Shown: positions 1 through 13,810 of the stretch, one piece after another
Numbering within the stretch: the stretch's first letter is position 1
Layout of the letters: each line of letters starts with the position of its first letter
Source of the DNA: Camarhynchus parvulus
Taxonomy: Eukaryota; Chordata; Aves; Passeriformes; Thraupidae
DNA: 64,000 nt
Assembly: GCF_901933205.1 (NCBI RefSeq)
Contig: NC_044574.1
Coordinates: 44,735,609-44,799,608 of the forward strand
Reading direction: 5' to 3'
The notes under the pieces: model-generated
What the model was told of the DNA's origin: nothing
Databases searched by the model: none
What the model saw: only the letters and a program-made list of their open reading frames with translations
Translations under genes and position numbers: made by a program

Positions 1-2734
1 TGGTGGAGTTGCCTGACACATCTGCTATTAGAGGAAATTAGCCAAGCTTTAGCTCCTGCACAGCTGGGCCACAGTCCCAGTTGCCCTATTGCATCCAGCT
101 GCAGGGCCAGTAGCCCAGGCAAAGCCCAACAGTGTGGTTAAACATTCATTGACTTAAAACTTGATCTGCAGGAGTAGCTTGTCCCTATAAATTTACTGGT
201 GCAAGCAGCAGGTTTTACTCAATTTATGTATCCAGCAGAACACTGCACTGATTTGCCTAAATGTGTTTAAGATTATTGCTTTAATTAAGCACTGCAAGTT
301 TGTGCAGTGAAAATGTGTTACTGTAGAAAAAAACCAAAAAGCTGCGTCTGAAGGCAGGCAAGAGCGCCAAAGTTCCCAGAAGTGGAAAGACATCCCCTCA
401 TCTCCCCCTACTGGTGTGCCCGTCCCCGAGCCTCGGCCAATACGTTGTGAAACTGAAAGAAAGGACCCTTGGGAGCAGCTTCCAGCATCGAACTGTTCTC
501 AAGATGTTGGCAATAGCTTAAAAACACAGTCCTGCTATCAAGAATTAGTCATTTGCTCCCAGGGAGTTCATCCTGCAGGCTTTGGTTGTTAATTAGACAT
601 TGCTTTTAATGGGAGTCTACAGAATACAGATTTTGCAAGGGGCTTTAGGATGTTACCTCAGTGAATATTAAAATCTTCCAGAAAATATAAATTAAAAAAG
701 GAATAGAAGGAAAGCTCACTGCATTTTAAAGTTATTCTTGCATTAAAAACATCATGACAGACCAATGCCTGTTGAGAGAAATTAACAATATTTGAAGGAA
801 ATGGGAACAGCAAAATGACAAGATATATACTCATTTTATATTATAAGTATCTGTATATAGCTGATTTACCTCTGGTGTGTTGTTGAAAACTACTAGTGAC
901 AGAAGCAGCTGAACAGATCCTGAAGTAAGACATGATACCCAGGGTGTTTAATGCCCAGGATGCTTTTCTGCCTCCTTTTTCAGGAGTAATGCTGATGACA
1001 GAGACACAAGAACAAAGAGAAATGTGTGTAATTACTTTTGCAAGAGTAAGCCTTATTTGCTTTCATAGAGATGCCATGATTTATTGTTTAGTTTTGCTGC
1101 CTTTATGGCCTAGATTAAAGTATAGATTAAATCCCTGCCACTTTAAAGTAACATGCATGGAACACATCTTGGAGTAAATTATTTATTCAAGTGCCATCAG
1201 TGCCAGCTGAAGGCCTGGTGGCAGCGCACCATAACTGGTGCTAAGAGTGAGATAATTAATCGCAATATGTTGATACTCAAGTAACAAACACTGAAAACTT
1301 TGATTTAGTTGCCAAAACTCTCAGAATGTAAAGTGTCTTGTGATGTGTTATCTAAAGAAGCATAGTGAATATGAAGAGGAACAATGGACGAGAAAGTGTT
1401 TTCCAAACTGACCTCCTGTGCTATGTCTCTTCTGAGGAACTTTAGAATGGATAAAAAAGGACAGAACAGTCTGATCTCTGAATGTATGTTTGTAAAATTC
1501 CTAAATATTTTCAAAGCAAAACACTGAAAACTAGAGATTACCATACAGTTTAAGGAGCTCTAATTAATATAACTACAGTATTGAATTAGATGTAAATAAC
1601 TTAGGTTGGCTTAGTGGTAGCACTACAAAACATAAAAATCTGAATTTAATTTTCAGACTGACCATAATTTACACATTGGAAATCCAGATTCTCACTGTCC
1701 CTGAGGCTTTAAACTGCTGCACAATGCAAAGCTGCTTTTTAATGGTTATAAGTTACACTTACACTCACTTAAAATACATTTTCTCTTCCCAGGGTGATGC
1801 AGAGCAGCCCTAAATTAAGGGAAACTGGGTTTCTAATTGACTACAAACATTCTCAACCAGGGATACAAGTTCAGTGCTGCTGTCTTAACCAACTGCAGCA
1901 AAAGAAAAGGAACTCTGTCACTGTGGCAGTGCCCTACCAGTCCCATGAGGCTTTCCTGCAGGGCAGCTTGCAAGACTAGGTATTAATCTGATGGAAAAAA
2001 AACCCCAGAAATATTGACAACCATTCTCTCCCCTTCTCCCCCTTGCACCTATGTCACTGAAAAAACATCAGCCTAAGGCATGCCACAGCACATCCTTTCA
2101 ATCATATTTTAATCAAATTGCTTTTCATCAGCTCCTCAAATTTTATGCAAGAAGCACATGACCCCCTTTAATCTTTCCTCCTCCTCCCTCACTTCTTGAA
2201 AGAAAGTTTCAGTGCTCTGTGCTTACTCAAAAAATGGCATTCAGCACAGCAAGAGATGCATAAATCTTATGAATTGCTAAAACAGTGGTACCCAGGGGCT
2301 GTTTTGGCTCTAGATGATGACAATTGAATGCACAGGACTGGAAAACACCATTTTAAAATACTCAGATAATAAATTTTTCTTTTAAAGTATCCGTAGCAGC
2401 AGAGATGTGATGTTTTAGACATGATATGTTACTGATGTGTTGGAAACAACGGAAGTGCCTGGAAATGATCAGGAATTAAGGCTTCACCCCTTAAAAAGGT
2501 GGCAGGCTCAATAGCTCAGCTGAAGTGCATCTACACCAGTGTATGTGGCACAGGCAAGCAAAAGGAGGAGCTGGAAACCAAGGTGCAGCAGGAAAAGTAT
2601 GACCCAAGTTGCCATAATGGCAACAGTGTGTGTTGGTTCACACAGCTAGAATGTTGTAATGGATAGTGCAGTGGGTGTAGGGGTAGGCAAGAAGGAGAGG
2701 TGGTGGGGTAGCCATGTGTGTGAGACAGTGGTTG
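1..2734. other. Unique AT-rich DNA, no gene recognised
   Basis: I see no recognisable exon, RNA gene or interspersed repeat here. The open frames are short (up to about 80 codons), lie on both strands and resemble no family I know. A small CpG-containing patch near 400-445 stands out slightly from the CpG-poor background, but it is far too short to be a CpG island. Confidence 0.55.
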
Positions 2735-3053
2735 GATGGTCTAGAGCTCAATGATGGTGCGAGTGTTGACCTGCTGGGGGTAGAAAGCCTCTGCAGAGGG
2801 ATCTGGACAGGTTGGATCAATGGCTGAGGCCAGTTCGATGAGGGTCAACAAGGCGAAGAGCTGGGGCTGTCAAACATTGGAACAAGCTGCACAGAGAAGT
2901 GGTAGATTTACCATCCCTGGAGGAATTTAGAAGACTTGTAAATGGGACATTAGGGATCAGTAGTTTAGTGATGGACTTGGTGGTTCTGGGTTACCAGCTG
3001 GATTTGATGACCTTAAAGGTCTTTTACAACCTAAATGATTCTATAATTCTTAT
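2735..3053 (+). mobile_element. CR1 LINE fragment, internally deleted, 3' end intact
   Basis: The first part (about 2735-2865) matches the end of CR1 ORF2: a stretch reading ctgcagagggatctggacag, followed by wording like the usual 'DRLDRWAEAN' region, but with a stop (tga) and altered codons. The sequence then jumps at about 2866 to the CR1 3' part (aacattggaacaagctgcac, then the 'ccatccctggaggaattta' segment) and ends in the CR1 tail gattctataattct near 3040-3053. A deletion has therefore removed the region between. This is a dead, 5'-truncated copy of an RNA-copied retrotransposon. It is on the plus strand and has clearly diverged from an active element. Confidence 0.85.
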
Positions 3054-5654
3054 TGGTACGGAACACATCCATTCTGTAAATAGGTGTGCTCTATAGGAGA
3101 GGACAATTTCATCATCTTGACTTTAATAGTTTGTGAAAACAATTTAAGTTTAAGGCAAGGAGTAGACATTAACACTATTCAAAACCATTAGGATGTTTCT
3201 TATTGAGTGGAAGCAAACATTTTTCAGTTACTTTTGCTATCTTATCTTTGCCAATAAACCCAGCACTTGTGTTCGTTCCTTTATATGACACTGCTTTCTG
3301 CCTAAGAAGGAAATATTTCTCTAACTCTCCTGGAGTTAACAGCTATCCCAAGAGTAATGACTTCTTGCTGGTTGTCTTCCAAAGGATGTTGTCAGCTCCT
3401 CAGTAGTTCATTTCGGGTGAAAATAACCCTTGTGCCAAGGCCAGGCCAAGATCATATACCAAATAAGTCCCATTAAAATCTTCAGATAAGGCATAAATGA
3501 CATTTAAGTACTACAGTGCTGACCTTCTGCTCAGTAGTGAATTAGTCAAATGTCTGCAAAAATGGGTTTGCTCTGAGTTAAAAAATTGACAAGTGCTTAT
3601 CCTGACCTCAGAGTGGGATTGGTGAGACTTGCAAAATTGAGTAGCCCAGGACATGAATGCTCTGCCAGATTCTCAGAAGTTTTCCACTTAAATATATCAA
3701 CTGAGAGAGGGCTGATGACAACTGTACCAGTGAAGGATCTGGATGCTGTTACAATACATTGGTCCCTGGATACTTAGCGGCTGGGAGCAACCCTGGCACC
3801 ATGACTCCTGCCAAACACAAAAGTCACAGAGAGTGCTAGAACCATGTGCTTGTGCCATGTTCCTCCCAGCTGGGAAAGAGTGTCATGTCATTTCATCTCA
3901 GAATCTACCTTTTTTATCTTCCTGTAGTCATGGAGCTTACAGGAAGAGAAAGGGAAGGGAGATGAGACAGAGGAAAGTGATTGCTGCTATGCAGATATAC
4001 AATTAAATGAGGTGTAGCAGATGGCAGATGACCTGAACTCTCTCTCTTCACTAAAATGTTTTCCTTTTGCCTCCTTCCTGTCCAGACTTAGCTTGAGCTG
4101 TCACTTTCTATTCTTGCTCCAATTTTTTTTCAGTCATCGGGTCAGCTGGGAAAAAAAGTGTTCACTGGGAAGAAAGAAGACAAATGGATGCTTCCAAACC
4201 CATATAATTAGAGTGCAAAGCATAGCCACAGATAAAATATAGGTGCATGTAAAATATGGGAACCAGACCTTCTGCCTTACTAATGCAATTATTCATATGC
4301 ATGGCAACACAAATATGCTGTGGAAGGAAATCTGTGTCAGTGATAATGTTTGTTCAGATATTCATTTGCATATTCATGGGCTCAGATGGAGAACATGCAG
4401 TGGGGAATGATTGTTCACCTCCTTCCATTTCTGTGTCCTCAAAATTTTCCTCTTTTTTTCCCCTTCTTTTCTCTCTTTTTAGTTTGGATTTTTTAATTCC
4501 CCCTCCTTCTTCATTTTGGAAGTACCTGGAACATTATTTCAGAAAAGTTTTATAGCAGTATGCTTCCCTTTAAGGATGTAGATTGCACCTTGCAGTAACC
4601 ATACACATTCTTCTAGAAGAGCCTCTGCATTAAAGCTGCTGTTCCTGCCTTCCCTTCCCTCCTCCCTCTTCTTTTTCCCCCATCTTCTTAGCTTTGTTGT
4701 AGCCCATGGTGGGCAGTGATAGGGAGGGATGATTAGGACACTGCTGTGACATTTTCCAGTGATTCTTTCCCAGGAAGGAATTCCCATTTCACATACTCCC
4801 AACATATACCCTCATAGTGTCCAGAAGTGCTTTCCAAAGTATTCTGGTGATTCTTAAGTTTAAACTCCATTATTTTAAGTGGTCACCAATTTCTCCCAAT
4901 CAGAGTGTGTACTTCGAATGTCCTCAAGCTTTCTCTGGTCACTGTCTTTGAACTATCTACCAACATAAATTAGGGTAAACTCTGACTATGTCACTCACAG
5001 AGATGAGCTTAGTAAATCTGGGTTTTTCCTATTTAAAAAAATTGCTAATACTGCTCTAAATATATAATCACTGCCAACAGTAACACACATAGCAGCCAGC
5101 TTCCATCTGCATTGAGATTTCCCAGACAAGCTGTATAATATCACTCCAGAAACTACTGAGCCTTGGCAATAATCAGAAGATTGGTGGTGGTGAGACAACC
5201 CAGAAACAATGGATGAAGTTAATCAGAGGCCAATGAAATAAATGCTAGCTCAAAACTGAAGAAGAAGAAACTGCTAGGAGCAGAAGAAACATACTAGGAG
5301 CAGACACTGGTCTTTCACCTCAAAGTTCTTCATATTCTGCATATTATTTATATATAATATTCCCATTCTAGGAAGAGCATATAGGAAAACTTGTATGAAG
5401 TAATGCTAAAAACATAACATTAAATTTCTCCTAAGAGTATGCTGATTTTCCAAATGGAGAAAGGAGAAGAAAGAATACTCATACCCTTCTGTCCATCCTA
5501 CCTGCCAATTGCAGAGAATAATTTCCTTTCCTTGTGCAGACAAGCTATATAAGAAATAAACAACAAGAAGTTTCACATTTCACATTCAAAGATGCAGATC
5601 TTGGAAGCTGAACTCAGCAAAATTTCACTCTGGAAACAAGGCACACATTTTTAA
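3054..5654. other. Unique DNA with a POU-motif patch
   Basis: No gene is recognised. Several open frames up to 99 codons lie on both strands and resemble no known protein. At 4255-4390 an AT-rich patch holds an octamer and related motifs, listed separately. Pyrimidine-rich low-complexity tracts occur at about 4410-4500 and 4640-4680. Confidence 0.5.
4364..4371 (-). promoter_or_regulatory. Octamer (POU-factor) motif, candidate site
   Basis: The plus strand reads ATTTGCAT, the reverse complement of the octamer ATGCAAAT bound by POU-domain factors. About 70 bases upstream (around 4291-4303) is attcatatgcatg, which resembles the palindromic POU-dimer type of site. Octamers occur often by chance, so this is a motif observation and not evidence of function. 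The local clustering is the only reason to list it. Confidence 0.25.
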
Positions 5655-5850
5655 CACTATGAGTAATTAACCAGTGGGATTTCTTGCCCTGGAATATGCT
5701 GGGACACTTGGAGCTTTTAAATCACGTCAGGGTGTCTATAAAAAGATGCTGTCTGCTTCAGTTGCAAGACACTGAAGTCAGTGTAGAAATTGTCCCTGCT
5801 ATGAAGAAGGTTGGACTAGATGGTCCCAAGGGCTTTAGTGATTAGGAAAT
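5655..5850 (+). mobile_element. Ancient CR1-type LINE 3' fragment
   Basis: The segment reads like the 3' part of an old amniote CR1 family: a 'cttggagcttttaaatcacg' stretch, then a 'tataaaaagatgctgtct' stretch, then ggttggactagatggtccc near the end. That closing phrase is the usual last part of this family's 3' region before the short terminal repeats. It is heavily diverged and carries no open frame. The boundaries are approximate; the tail match is the strongest part. Confidence 0.6.
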
Positions 5851-8800
5851 ACACTCAGGAATACATCCAAGTATAATACTCAATTTGCACAAATACTGGT
5901 AATGCACACCATTTATGAATTCACTTTTGCTGAGAACATCAAGCATTCACATTTAGAGTTAGCTGTCTGCGGTTGCACTAGTCATACTGTAGGACAGAAG
6001 GTATGCAAGAGAGAGAAAGTGTGGCTTCAAGAGCAACCAAACCAAAATTCCAATTAAATGTGAATCCTGCATTTGCACATTTTTGTTTATGTATTCATTT
6101 TTAAAAATCACTTCTTTTTAATAGCCTGGAAATGAAGAACTGTATTCCAGTAAAAATAGCACAGTGACCAACTACAGCTAGAGAATGAAAGGGTATCAGC
6201 TCAGAAAAGCACTGCTTAACCCTGTATTCACCAACACCAAACTGTTGAGACTCCCAAGCACCACAGTCTGCATTTCTTCTGAGACACCTATGTGTCTTCA
6301 TAGTTTAATTTGTATCATCCACAGTAAACCTGAGTACAATTACAGTTCCATCAGTCTTAGCGCCCTGCATAGCAAAATCCTTGTCCCAGAGTGTATAGAG
6401 AAAAACTCCACTTTATTCTCATCAGCCATTGCTAGAAAGAAATTTCAGACCCCACTGATGGAACTTTACCTTGAAGCACTGATCACCAAGACCAGGCAGC
6501 AGGAATGCAGTGAAGCAGATTTCACAGCTCATGCCTTGTTGGTTTGCATAAAAGTTTGGCTTTTATCCAAAGACCTAGAATCCATGGCAGCTTCTCAATC
6601 CTAGGAATCATATATTTGAATGCTGAATGCCCTGCTGCCTCCAATTAATTCAAAAAGTTCTTTATGGCATTTTATGCCAGCAAATTTATCAATTCAGCCT
6701 GCTGACTATGCGAGTCTTTTTTTCTAAATACTCTGCACTGAATATCTGTAGGCAAGTAAAAGATGCCATGCATGAAAGCACAGGACTTTTTCTTAGAAGT
6801 TCAGTGACAAAGTCTCTTTCTTGGCTGCTTCATGGCACTGACACTTAGGACATCTTTCTAGTGGTACTATAGAAGTTAGTGGTCATAGTCCATCATGAAT
6901 TTGCTTAACTTTATCCAGCTATTCATTTGAATATTGTCATTCATTTGTCAGATGAATTCCGTGAATCAGACTATCTAGATGGAATATTTTAGTCAGAACT
7001 TTGTCCTAAATTGCAACTTGTCTACGATTTTATCAGGAGAAAAAAAAAAGGAAGGAAACATTCAAGCCATTAAAGCCAGTGGTTTTACCTTACTCCTCAA
7101 TTAGTCCATTTATTTCAGTGAAGCTCCACAATCTTCCACAAAAGCTAAATATGTCTCCCAGTATATTTTTACTGCCAGGAATAGTCCTTATGCAATCCAG
7201 AGTGCCCTGGGCTGCCCCTGAAGGAAGGTACCATGGTGATCTCTGAGAAACCAGACCTCTCAGGTGAGATGTCAAACTGAGGTCCCCAGAATTGCATTTC
7301 CAGACTGTAAGACCAAACTGAACTAGCTGGGGATACCACAGTCCTTGCTGCACAGTCCTCCTGTAGCAGTGAGATAGTTGTTCATCATTTTGCAATACAA
7401 ACTCTGCTCTAGTGTTTCTACATTTTTGATTTTGAGAATTGAGAAGCCTGGAGTTCAGTGCTTTTTCAAAATGTAATACATGCCAGATGCGTATTTGTCC
7501 ACCGCATGGTTATGCAAGAGCGGCTCAGCAAGTCTCTCTGCTTCTCCCTTCCCATGGCACAGCAGACATGATTTAAATCCCAGTCTGCAATGTTTGCTGC
7601 ATGCTGACGTCTTTCCACATGAGAGGTTTGAGATGTTATAGGCCACAGGACCACAGATAGGCAGCTAACAATCGGTGCTGCAAGATTTCCTAGTCTATAG
7701 CTAGATATTAAATAGCTATAAGAAAAACAGACTCCAAACCATCTTTCCTTAAAGCATAACTCCTCCATCCTGAAAACTGCAGGGTAGGATTTGGTCAGAA
7801 CTGATCCCCCCACCAAAAAATTCAGCAGAATTTTAGGAATTATTGACCTATCAATAAACAAAAAGGAAGAAGAGACATACATCCTTTGATTTTACTGATT
7901 TCTCTTCTTTTTTGCTCTCTTGCCCCCCATTTATATGATTTTTTAAATCTAGATGATCAAAACAATATGTATTGAAGCAGTACAGGAAAAAGAAAGTCCT
8001 TCATTCTCAGTTGTTCAGGCCCACACACTACTGCTGAGGTACCATTTTGATGTCCTGTTCTGGCAGCTGTGTAATTATATCTCAAGTAGCATAATTAGAT
8101 TCACTGTGCACACACTCACTGAAAGAGAGATGAACAACTGCAATGGCTTTCAAGATAAGATTTTTATATTGATGCTCTTTCTGCTGCTATACGAAAATTC
8201 TTGTAGTGAAGTCAGTGAATCACAGTAATATGTAAGTGTTGACAGCTATTTATGTTAGGTCCTTTTGAATTTGTAAACAGATTATGACAGAACTAAAGCA
8301 AACACCAAGAGGTTATTTTGCACTCTGCTGAGCTACACAAAGTGATATAAAGACATTTCAGAGAAGTTTTACAGAGCTGGAGAAAAACGCTGCACTGTAG
8401 GATGAAAATTCAAGATTGTCTTGGAGGAAAAGCCTTCACCTGGGAAAGTTCATCCTTGTAACATCGTGCTGGTTCACATGAGCTTTCCATTTGTATAAAG
8501 CAGATGATTCCCAAAGCAGGCATGCTCAGCGTGTGCACATGGACAGAGGGTGCAGTGCCAAGGCACAGCTCTGTATGAGCTGCACACACTGCTCAGCACC
8601 CAGCACGCACAAACACACAGCAGCCCAAAGGTGTGCAAGGTCTGCCACAGCCACACACAGGATGTAGCCCACAGAGCATTTCAGCAGCCAGCCACATCCT
8701 CCTCCACTGTTTCTCTTTTGGATTTTATGGAAGTCCCCAGGATCCACATGGAGCAACACTCATTCATTCTTCATACTGCTCTTTCCCTTAACGTCCCACT

Positions 8801-10365
8801 CTCATCCCACTAGAAATCACCAAAGAGAGAAAAATACAGCAAGACCTGGGTATAAGAATGTGAAAAGCTTGCTTAGTGAAGCTATAGACAAAATAGATTT
8901 AAATTCACAAGAAATCTCTGCTCTGTGTCCCAGTTCTAGTTTTCAAAGAATTGACTGTAAGGTATGCAAGATTTGGGATGTTTGTTTGCTTGTTGTTTGT
9001 TTCCCTTGCCTTGCTTGCCACATTTCTATTTCTGAACACATGTCAAGGCAAAGGAACAGAGTACTTTCACTCAATCAAAGCCAATTCCCATTTTGATAGT
9101 GCAAAGACTTAAAAGTGTGGCTCAGGCTGACCCAAGGTATGCTCAGACTAATCTTGTGATGTCATTAAGCAATAGAGATGATGGGCATAAACAGATTAAC
9201 ATGAGAACTAACCAGTCTGGCAGGCAGCACAGATGTCTTCACTGCCTCAGCTCTCTATGTAATTGCACCAAGTGCCTTTCCATCTCCAAGAGCTTTTGCT
9301 CACTTGATTCTTAAAGTAAAATAATATGGAACCAGTAGGAAGGGGCAGGGATCACATAAGTGAAAAAATATATTGTTTTTGTTACACATTTATGCAGTAT
9401 TCTGATTTACTCAGGGTAGTATAAATCATGAGTAACTCAGCCACTCAGGCAGCATGGAGTTCTCAAAAGTGAGATACTTTGTGTTTGCCCAGCTCAGAGG
9501 GGGTCACAATATTTTGTGTGCATATCTCCTGTCACTGCTGCCCTCCCCCCAAGAAAGCACATTTCCTGCTAGCTATAAATAATGCTTGAAAGTGCAAGCT
9601 CTCTGGGTTAAGAACTTCTAAATGTATTACTGCTTAAAGCATTATAATTTTCAAGCCAATTTCATGATTTTGAGCACTTAGGGTTGGCAACAGTAAGGAA
9701 GTCGAAATAAATGAGGTGTATATGCTAAGTAAGGCCAAAGAAATACACACTGCATGAACAGCATCATATATGAATGTCTTGTCCACAGTTCTATTGGCTG
9801 ACCTCTAGATAATATCTGGAATGCCACTTACTGAATGTTGCTTCAGTAACCACTGTCTTGCTGCCAAAACCAATATTCCTGGTTTTGGTAATATGGCCTG
9901 TTATGATACATGTTATTTAGAGGTGAACTGATCATAAAGAACCTGATGAAAACTGGAAATATTGAGAGAACAGACAATATTTTCAGGAAAAAATTAGAAG
10001 ACATGGAAAATTTTACTTATTTGGGCAGCTGAGCACAGCAGATGGCAAGATCTTCAGGGAAATAAACACAAAGTTTGGAAAAGCAAGAATGTGTTCTAGC
10101 AGTTGCCAGTGATCTCATGCAGCAGGAAAATCAGTCAAAAATTAAATAGACACTCAGTAGCACCAGTGTTTTGTCAACATTTAGGAAAAAAATGGGGACT
10201 TGGCAGCCAGAAAGGGTAGGACAGAGGAGGCTGACTGGCTTCGAGGGCCAGTGTTTGCAAAAATAATTGTCAGGATCAGATGGTATTATAAATTTACTGA
10301 TCAGGAGGTTTCAATGGAGATTCACCATTGTAAATCAAAGGGTGTGCAGATATGAAACTAAACTA
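5851..10365. other. Unique DNA, no gene recognised
   Basis: Two of the window's longest frames fall here: 6185-6604 (+, 139 codons) and 7466-7882 (-, 138 codons). Neither has recognisable domains, a convincing start context or splice structure, and both are in the range expected by chance over 64 kb. The stretch 8500-8760 is GC-richer, with many CACA-type repeats and overlapping frames on both strands. The AT-rich stretch 9550-9700 has mixed, non-repetitive sequence that could be a conserved noncoding element, but I cannot test this. Confidence 0.5.
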
Positions 10366-10730
10366 ATCATAAAGCTATCAATGTTGGAAAATACATCCAA
10401 AATCATGACTCCAACCTCTGACCAATGCCACCATCCCAACTAAACCATGGAACTAAGTTCCATGTCCAATTGTCTCTTCAACACCTCCAGGGATGGTGAC
10501 TCTACCACTTCCCCAGCCTGTTCCAATGCCTGAACACCCTTTCAGTGAAAAAATTATTCCTGATGTCCAATCTGAACCTCCCCATGTGCACCTTGAGGCC
10601 ACTTCCTCTCATCTTGTCACAGGTTGCCTGGGAGAAGATGCTGACCCCCACCTGGCTACAACCTCCTGTCAGGGAGCTGTAGAGAGAAATGTGAACCTTC
10701 TGCAGTCCCCTCCCAGGATAGTGACTGTCA
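10366..10730 (-). mobile_element. CR1 LINE, 5'-truncated 3' end
   Basis: Read on the plus strand, this is the reverse complement of a CR1 3' region. The CR1 tail is at the left (about 10366-10400, aatcataaagctatcaatgt then ttggaaaatac). The hallmark phrases follow in order: acctccagggatggtgactc, cagcctgttccaatgcctga, ccctttcagtgaa, ctgatgtccaatctgaacc, and the 'cctggctacaacctcctgtc' segment. The right end, near 10730, is the 5' truncation. The copy is moderately diverged. Open frames at 10493-10738 (+) and 10502-10765 (-) are by-products of this repeat. Confidence 0.95.
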
Positions 10731-13700
10731 AGGGATGAAAGAAACCATGAGCAAGACCTGGACATATTACATGGTAAAGCAAATAATATTGTCCCAAGGA
10801 CACATTTTTATCAATTAATATGGTTCTTAAATATTCTAATTGGATACTTAAGAATATGGTCTCTAAATAAATGATTAAGTTTAGAAATACAACTACTGAG
10901 TGTTCATAAATCCATGTTGTTCCATAGAAGGCCCATAACCATCTCTTTTGGATAAAGACTGCACAATATCTCACCTATGATTTATTCTTCCTCCATTCAT
11001 TGCTGCTCAAACTTCACATTCCACATATATAAGATAAATAGGAAAGCCAAAATTTGGCCTATTATGTCAGACTGAATTGGCAAGTGATTTCATTTTAAAA
11101 CAAGAAATTTTAGATGGCCAGAATTATCATTGTTCCACTTGTGTTTGACATTTAAATCTTTACTCAATGTCTCTTTGTACATGGGAGTCTTTCTTAGACT
11201 TCATTTTAAATTACTACCTGCTATCCAGGTGCCAAAACTTGAAAAAAGGATAGCTACGGATGCAAAGAAAAGTGATGATGGAGAGAAATTATACATGCTT
11301 TCTGTATATAGATGCTTGAAGTGTCATCATTGTGGAACAGAGTTGATCATTATATACAACCATACAACTTCTGTAATATCTGCCTCATGATCAAGTACCA
11401 GTTTGAAAAGACTGGGTATAAAAACAAATTGCACAAAGCCTTTCTCATGTATCTCATGTCCCAGTGTGTGATACTTATGCCTGCATATATATGAATGAAG
11501 TGCTCTTCATAGTAAAATTAACTCAGTTGCTTTTTTTAAAATTAGAATTTACACATTCAGAAGGGATTTTGCACTAATGAAGTGGGTGAATTCCTTGTCT
11601 ACTGATGTCAGAGGTTTTTCCTGAATGGGGATAGGATTTCATGCAGCATTTGAAAAGAGCTGAGTCATGCAAAATGATTCATGATACATGCACGCATGTG
11701 GATATCTTAGGCTTAGATCTAAGTACAACAGGACCATGACCAAACAATAGTAATTCATAAGCTTTAGCAGGAATTGCGGACAATTTGTAGTGTTTTTGTA
11801 ATTTACATCAGCTTTCAATCTTGTGTTAGGTATCCCAGAAATGTAACATTGCAGAAAACAATCCCTTTAATTTTTGACCGTTTTTTTTATTCACTGGAGG
11901 TTCCAGCAGTTTAGAAAATTTCACTAGAGTCTTAGACTCTCAAGTGCCTCAAAAAATTAAGGCATGCCATCTACTCCAAAGCTTTGAGCTATTTGAGTAA
12001 TCAAGACATATTGTTGTTAGTCTAATCTAGAATTTTGCTATTAATATAGACCAAAAAATTACACAATGGTCAATTTCTAAGATATATCTCTAGAAAAAAA
12101 TTTCCTCCCAAAATTTAGTAATTTGACATGTATTGGTTCTCTGAAACTCGAGTTGATTATGTACTTGTGATTTTAATATTACAGCTCTGAATATATTTGG
12201 TTTTGAAGTATTTTAAAATAATCTCTTTTGTACTCAGGTAAAGAGACTGACCCTGAATTTCCAGTGTTGAAACCAATCACCTAAATATTTGCATGGAAAG
12301 AGGAATCTTTCCATCAGTTCTGTATTTACAGTTGTTCAGTTGCAATGAATCTAGTTCATCCCTTGGCCAAATGTCTTATCTGAATGCAATTAACATTTCT
12401 TTTTTGTTTTTAATTTTTTTTTTCAGTAAAAGACCATTTCTAACCCTCTTCCCAAGTTCTGTATAGTATGCAGAATGTTTTCCAGAAAAAGCTTCTGTAC
12501 CCACTTCTTACTCAGCAGATTAAATCTCCTTCAGAAATTATTTGTAATAATCCAATCAACCACCTGCCTTGGCTCACTGATGTTTATTACCAGACATATA
12601 AGAACCCCCAAACCTGTGAAAGGTTTATTTCTCAGCCAGTGTGTCTACAAACTTAGTACACCTGTGGAAATGAATATATGTTAAAGTCTTTCCTACTAGG
12701 ATCTGCAACAACCTGAGTAGATTCCAAGGCAATAAAAAAAGATTCTCCCTCCCACTGATTCAATGGGAGGGACTTGGAGACACTCCTCATCTCTTCCGTG
12801 CATTCCAAACCTTGCAGCATAAGACCTATGAGTCACTGAGTAGGGATCTCATCTTTATGTTCATCTTAGTGGCAAAAAAATAACTTTCATTCTTTATAAA
12901 CAGATTGGTACATACCTATAAACATATGCACATGCACAATTCTGGCATATAAAATAGGAGATGAGCTGTCAAATGTTTGGGAAGTAAGTCCAAAGTGTTT
13001 CAGGTATTTCTATTTTCCTAGCTTGCTGAGGATTTTCTTTGCATTTAACAACAATTTTATAGTTTTTAATCATGTCACAATTGTTTTGAAGATTAGTACC
13101 TTATTTAAAAGGAAATCACTTTTACAGCTCAATGTTTTTCTGGTCAAATATCATGATTCAGTTGGGACAGACAAAATATATGCAGTGTGGAGAGATTATG
13201 TAATCTTAACAATTAAATTAAACATTACTTAACATTTGAACTCCTAGGAATACAGAGTTACTCTTCTCTGGTTTGCAGTCCAAAGGCATTCAAAGTAAAC
13301 ACATCCATGAGTAAGTTTATAGCCCCTTCAAACTTTTAATTAAATGTCCATGTAATGTTTTTGATGAAAGACACATCAAAATATAATATTTTAACAAAGC
13401 AGTTCTACATAATTTCCTTTCCCAAATCTACATAAAGGCCCAGATTCATGGGTCTATTGAGAGGTAGATTTGTAGCAAAAGGTCTGCACTGTCCCTTGGC
13501 TCCTGAAGGAAAATGTAGTTCACGTTGACAGCAGTGTAAGCCAACCATGGCAGGAAGCAAGTGTATCTTTTCAACGTGAATGTCAAAATTACTTCTCATT
13601 TTCAGCCAAGAATGTCAAACATAAGTTCTGAAAATAAATACATTTACAATTCAGGCAGTTTTGCTTTCATATTCTCTATCAAAAAAGTATTGCATTTGTT

Positions 13701-13810
13701 TGCACTTAGATTTCATCTTAAATTTATTTATGGTGTATCAAAAAGGTGGGTTTTTTCACATCTGCAACCCATTTGAATCTATAATAAAAGACAGCTTACA
13801 CTTTTTAAAG
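10731..13810. other. Unique AT-rich DNA
   Basis: No gene or repeat family is recognised. Open frames are short, the longest about 100 codons at 10669-10974 (-), and part of that one lies in the CR1 copy. A GC-rich hairpin at 12746-12772 is listed separately. Confidence 0.5.
12746..12772. repeat. Inverted repeat, 9-bp arms, 9-nt loop
   Basis: The arms TCCCTCCCA (12746-12754) and TGGGAGGGA (12764-12772) are perfect reverse complements around a 9-nt loop. A stem of this size is expected a few times by chance in 64 kb, so it is listed as structure only. Confidence 0.7.

Noticed and set aside
6185..6604. Longest plus-strand open frame (139 codons)
   Set aside because: No recognisable domain, no coding-like composition, and a length in the chance range for 64 kb read in six frames.
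7466..7882. 138-codon minus-strand frame overlapped by a second frame at 7455-7646
   Set aside because: Overlapping unrelated frames and no known protein features; treated as chance.
10493..10765. Two opposed frames of 81 and 87 codons
   Set aside because: Both fall within the CR1 3' region, which is non-coding in that part of the element; by-products of the repeat.
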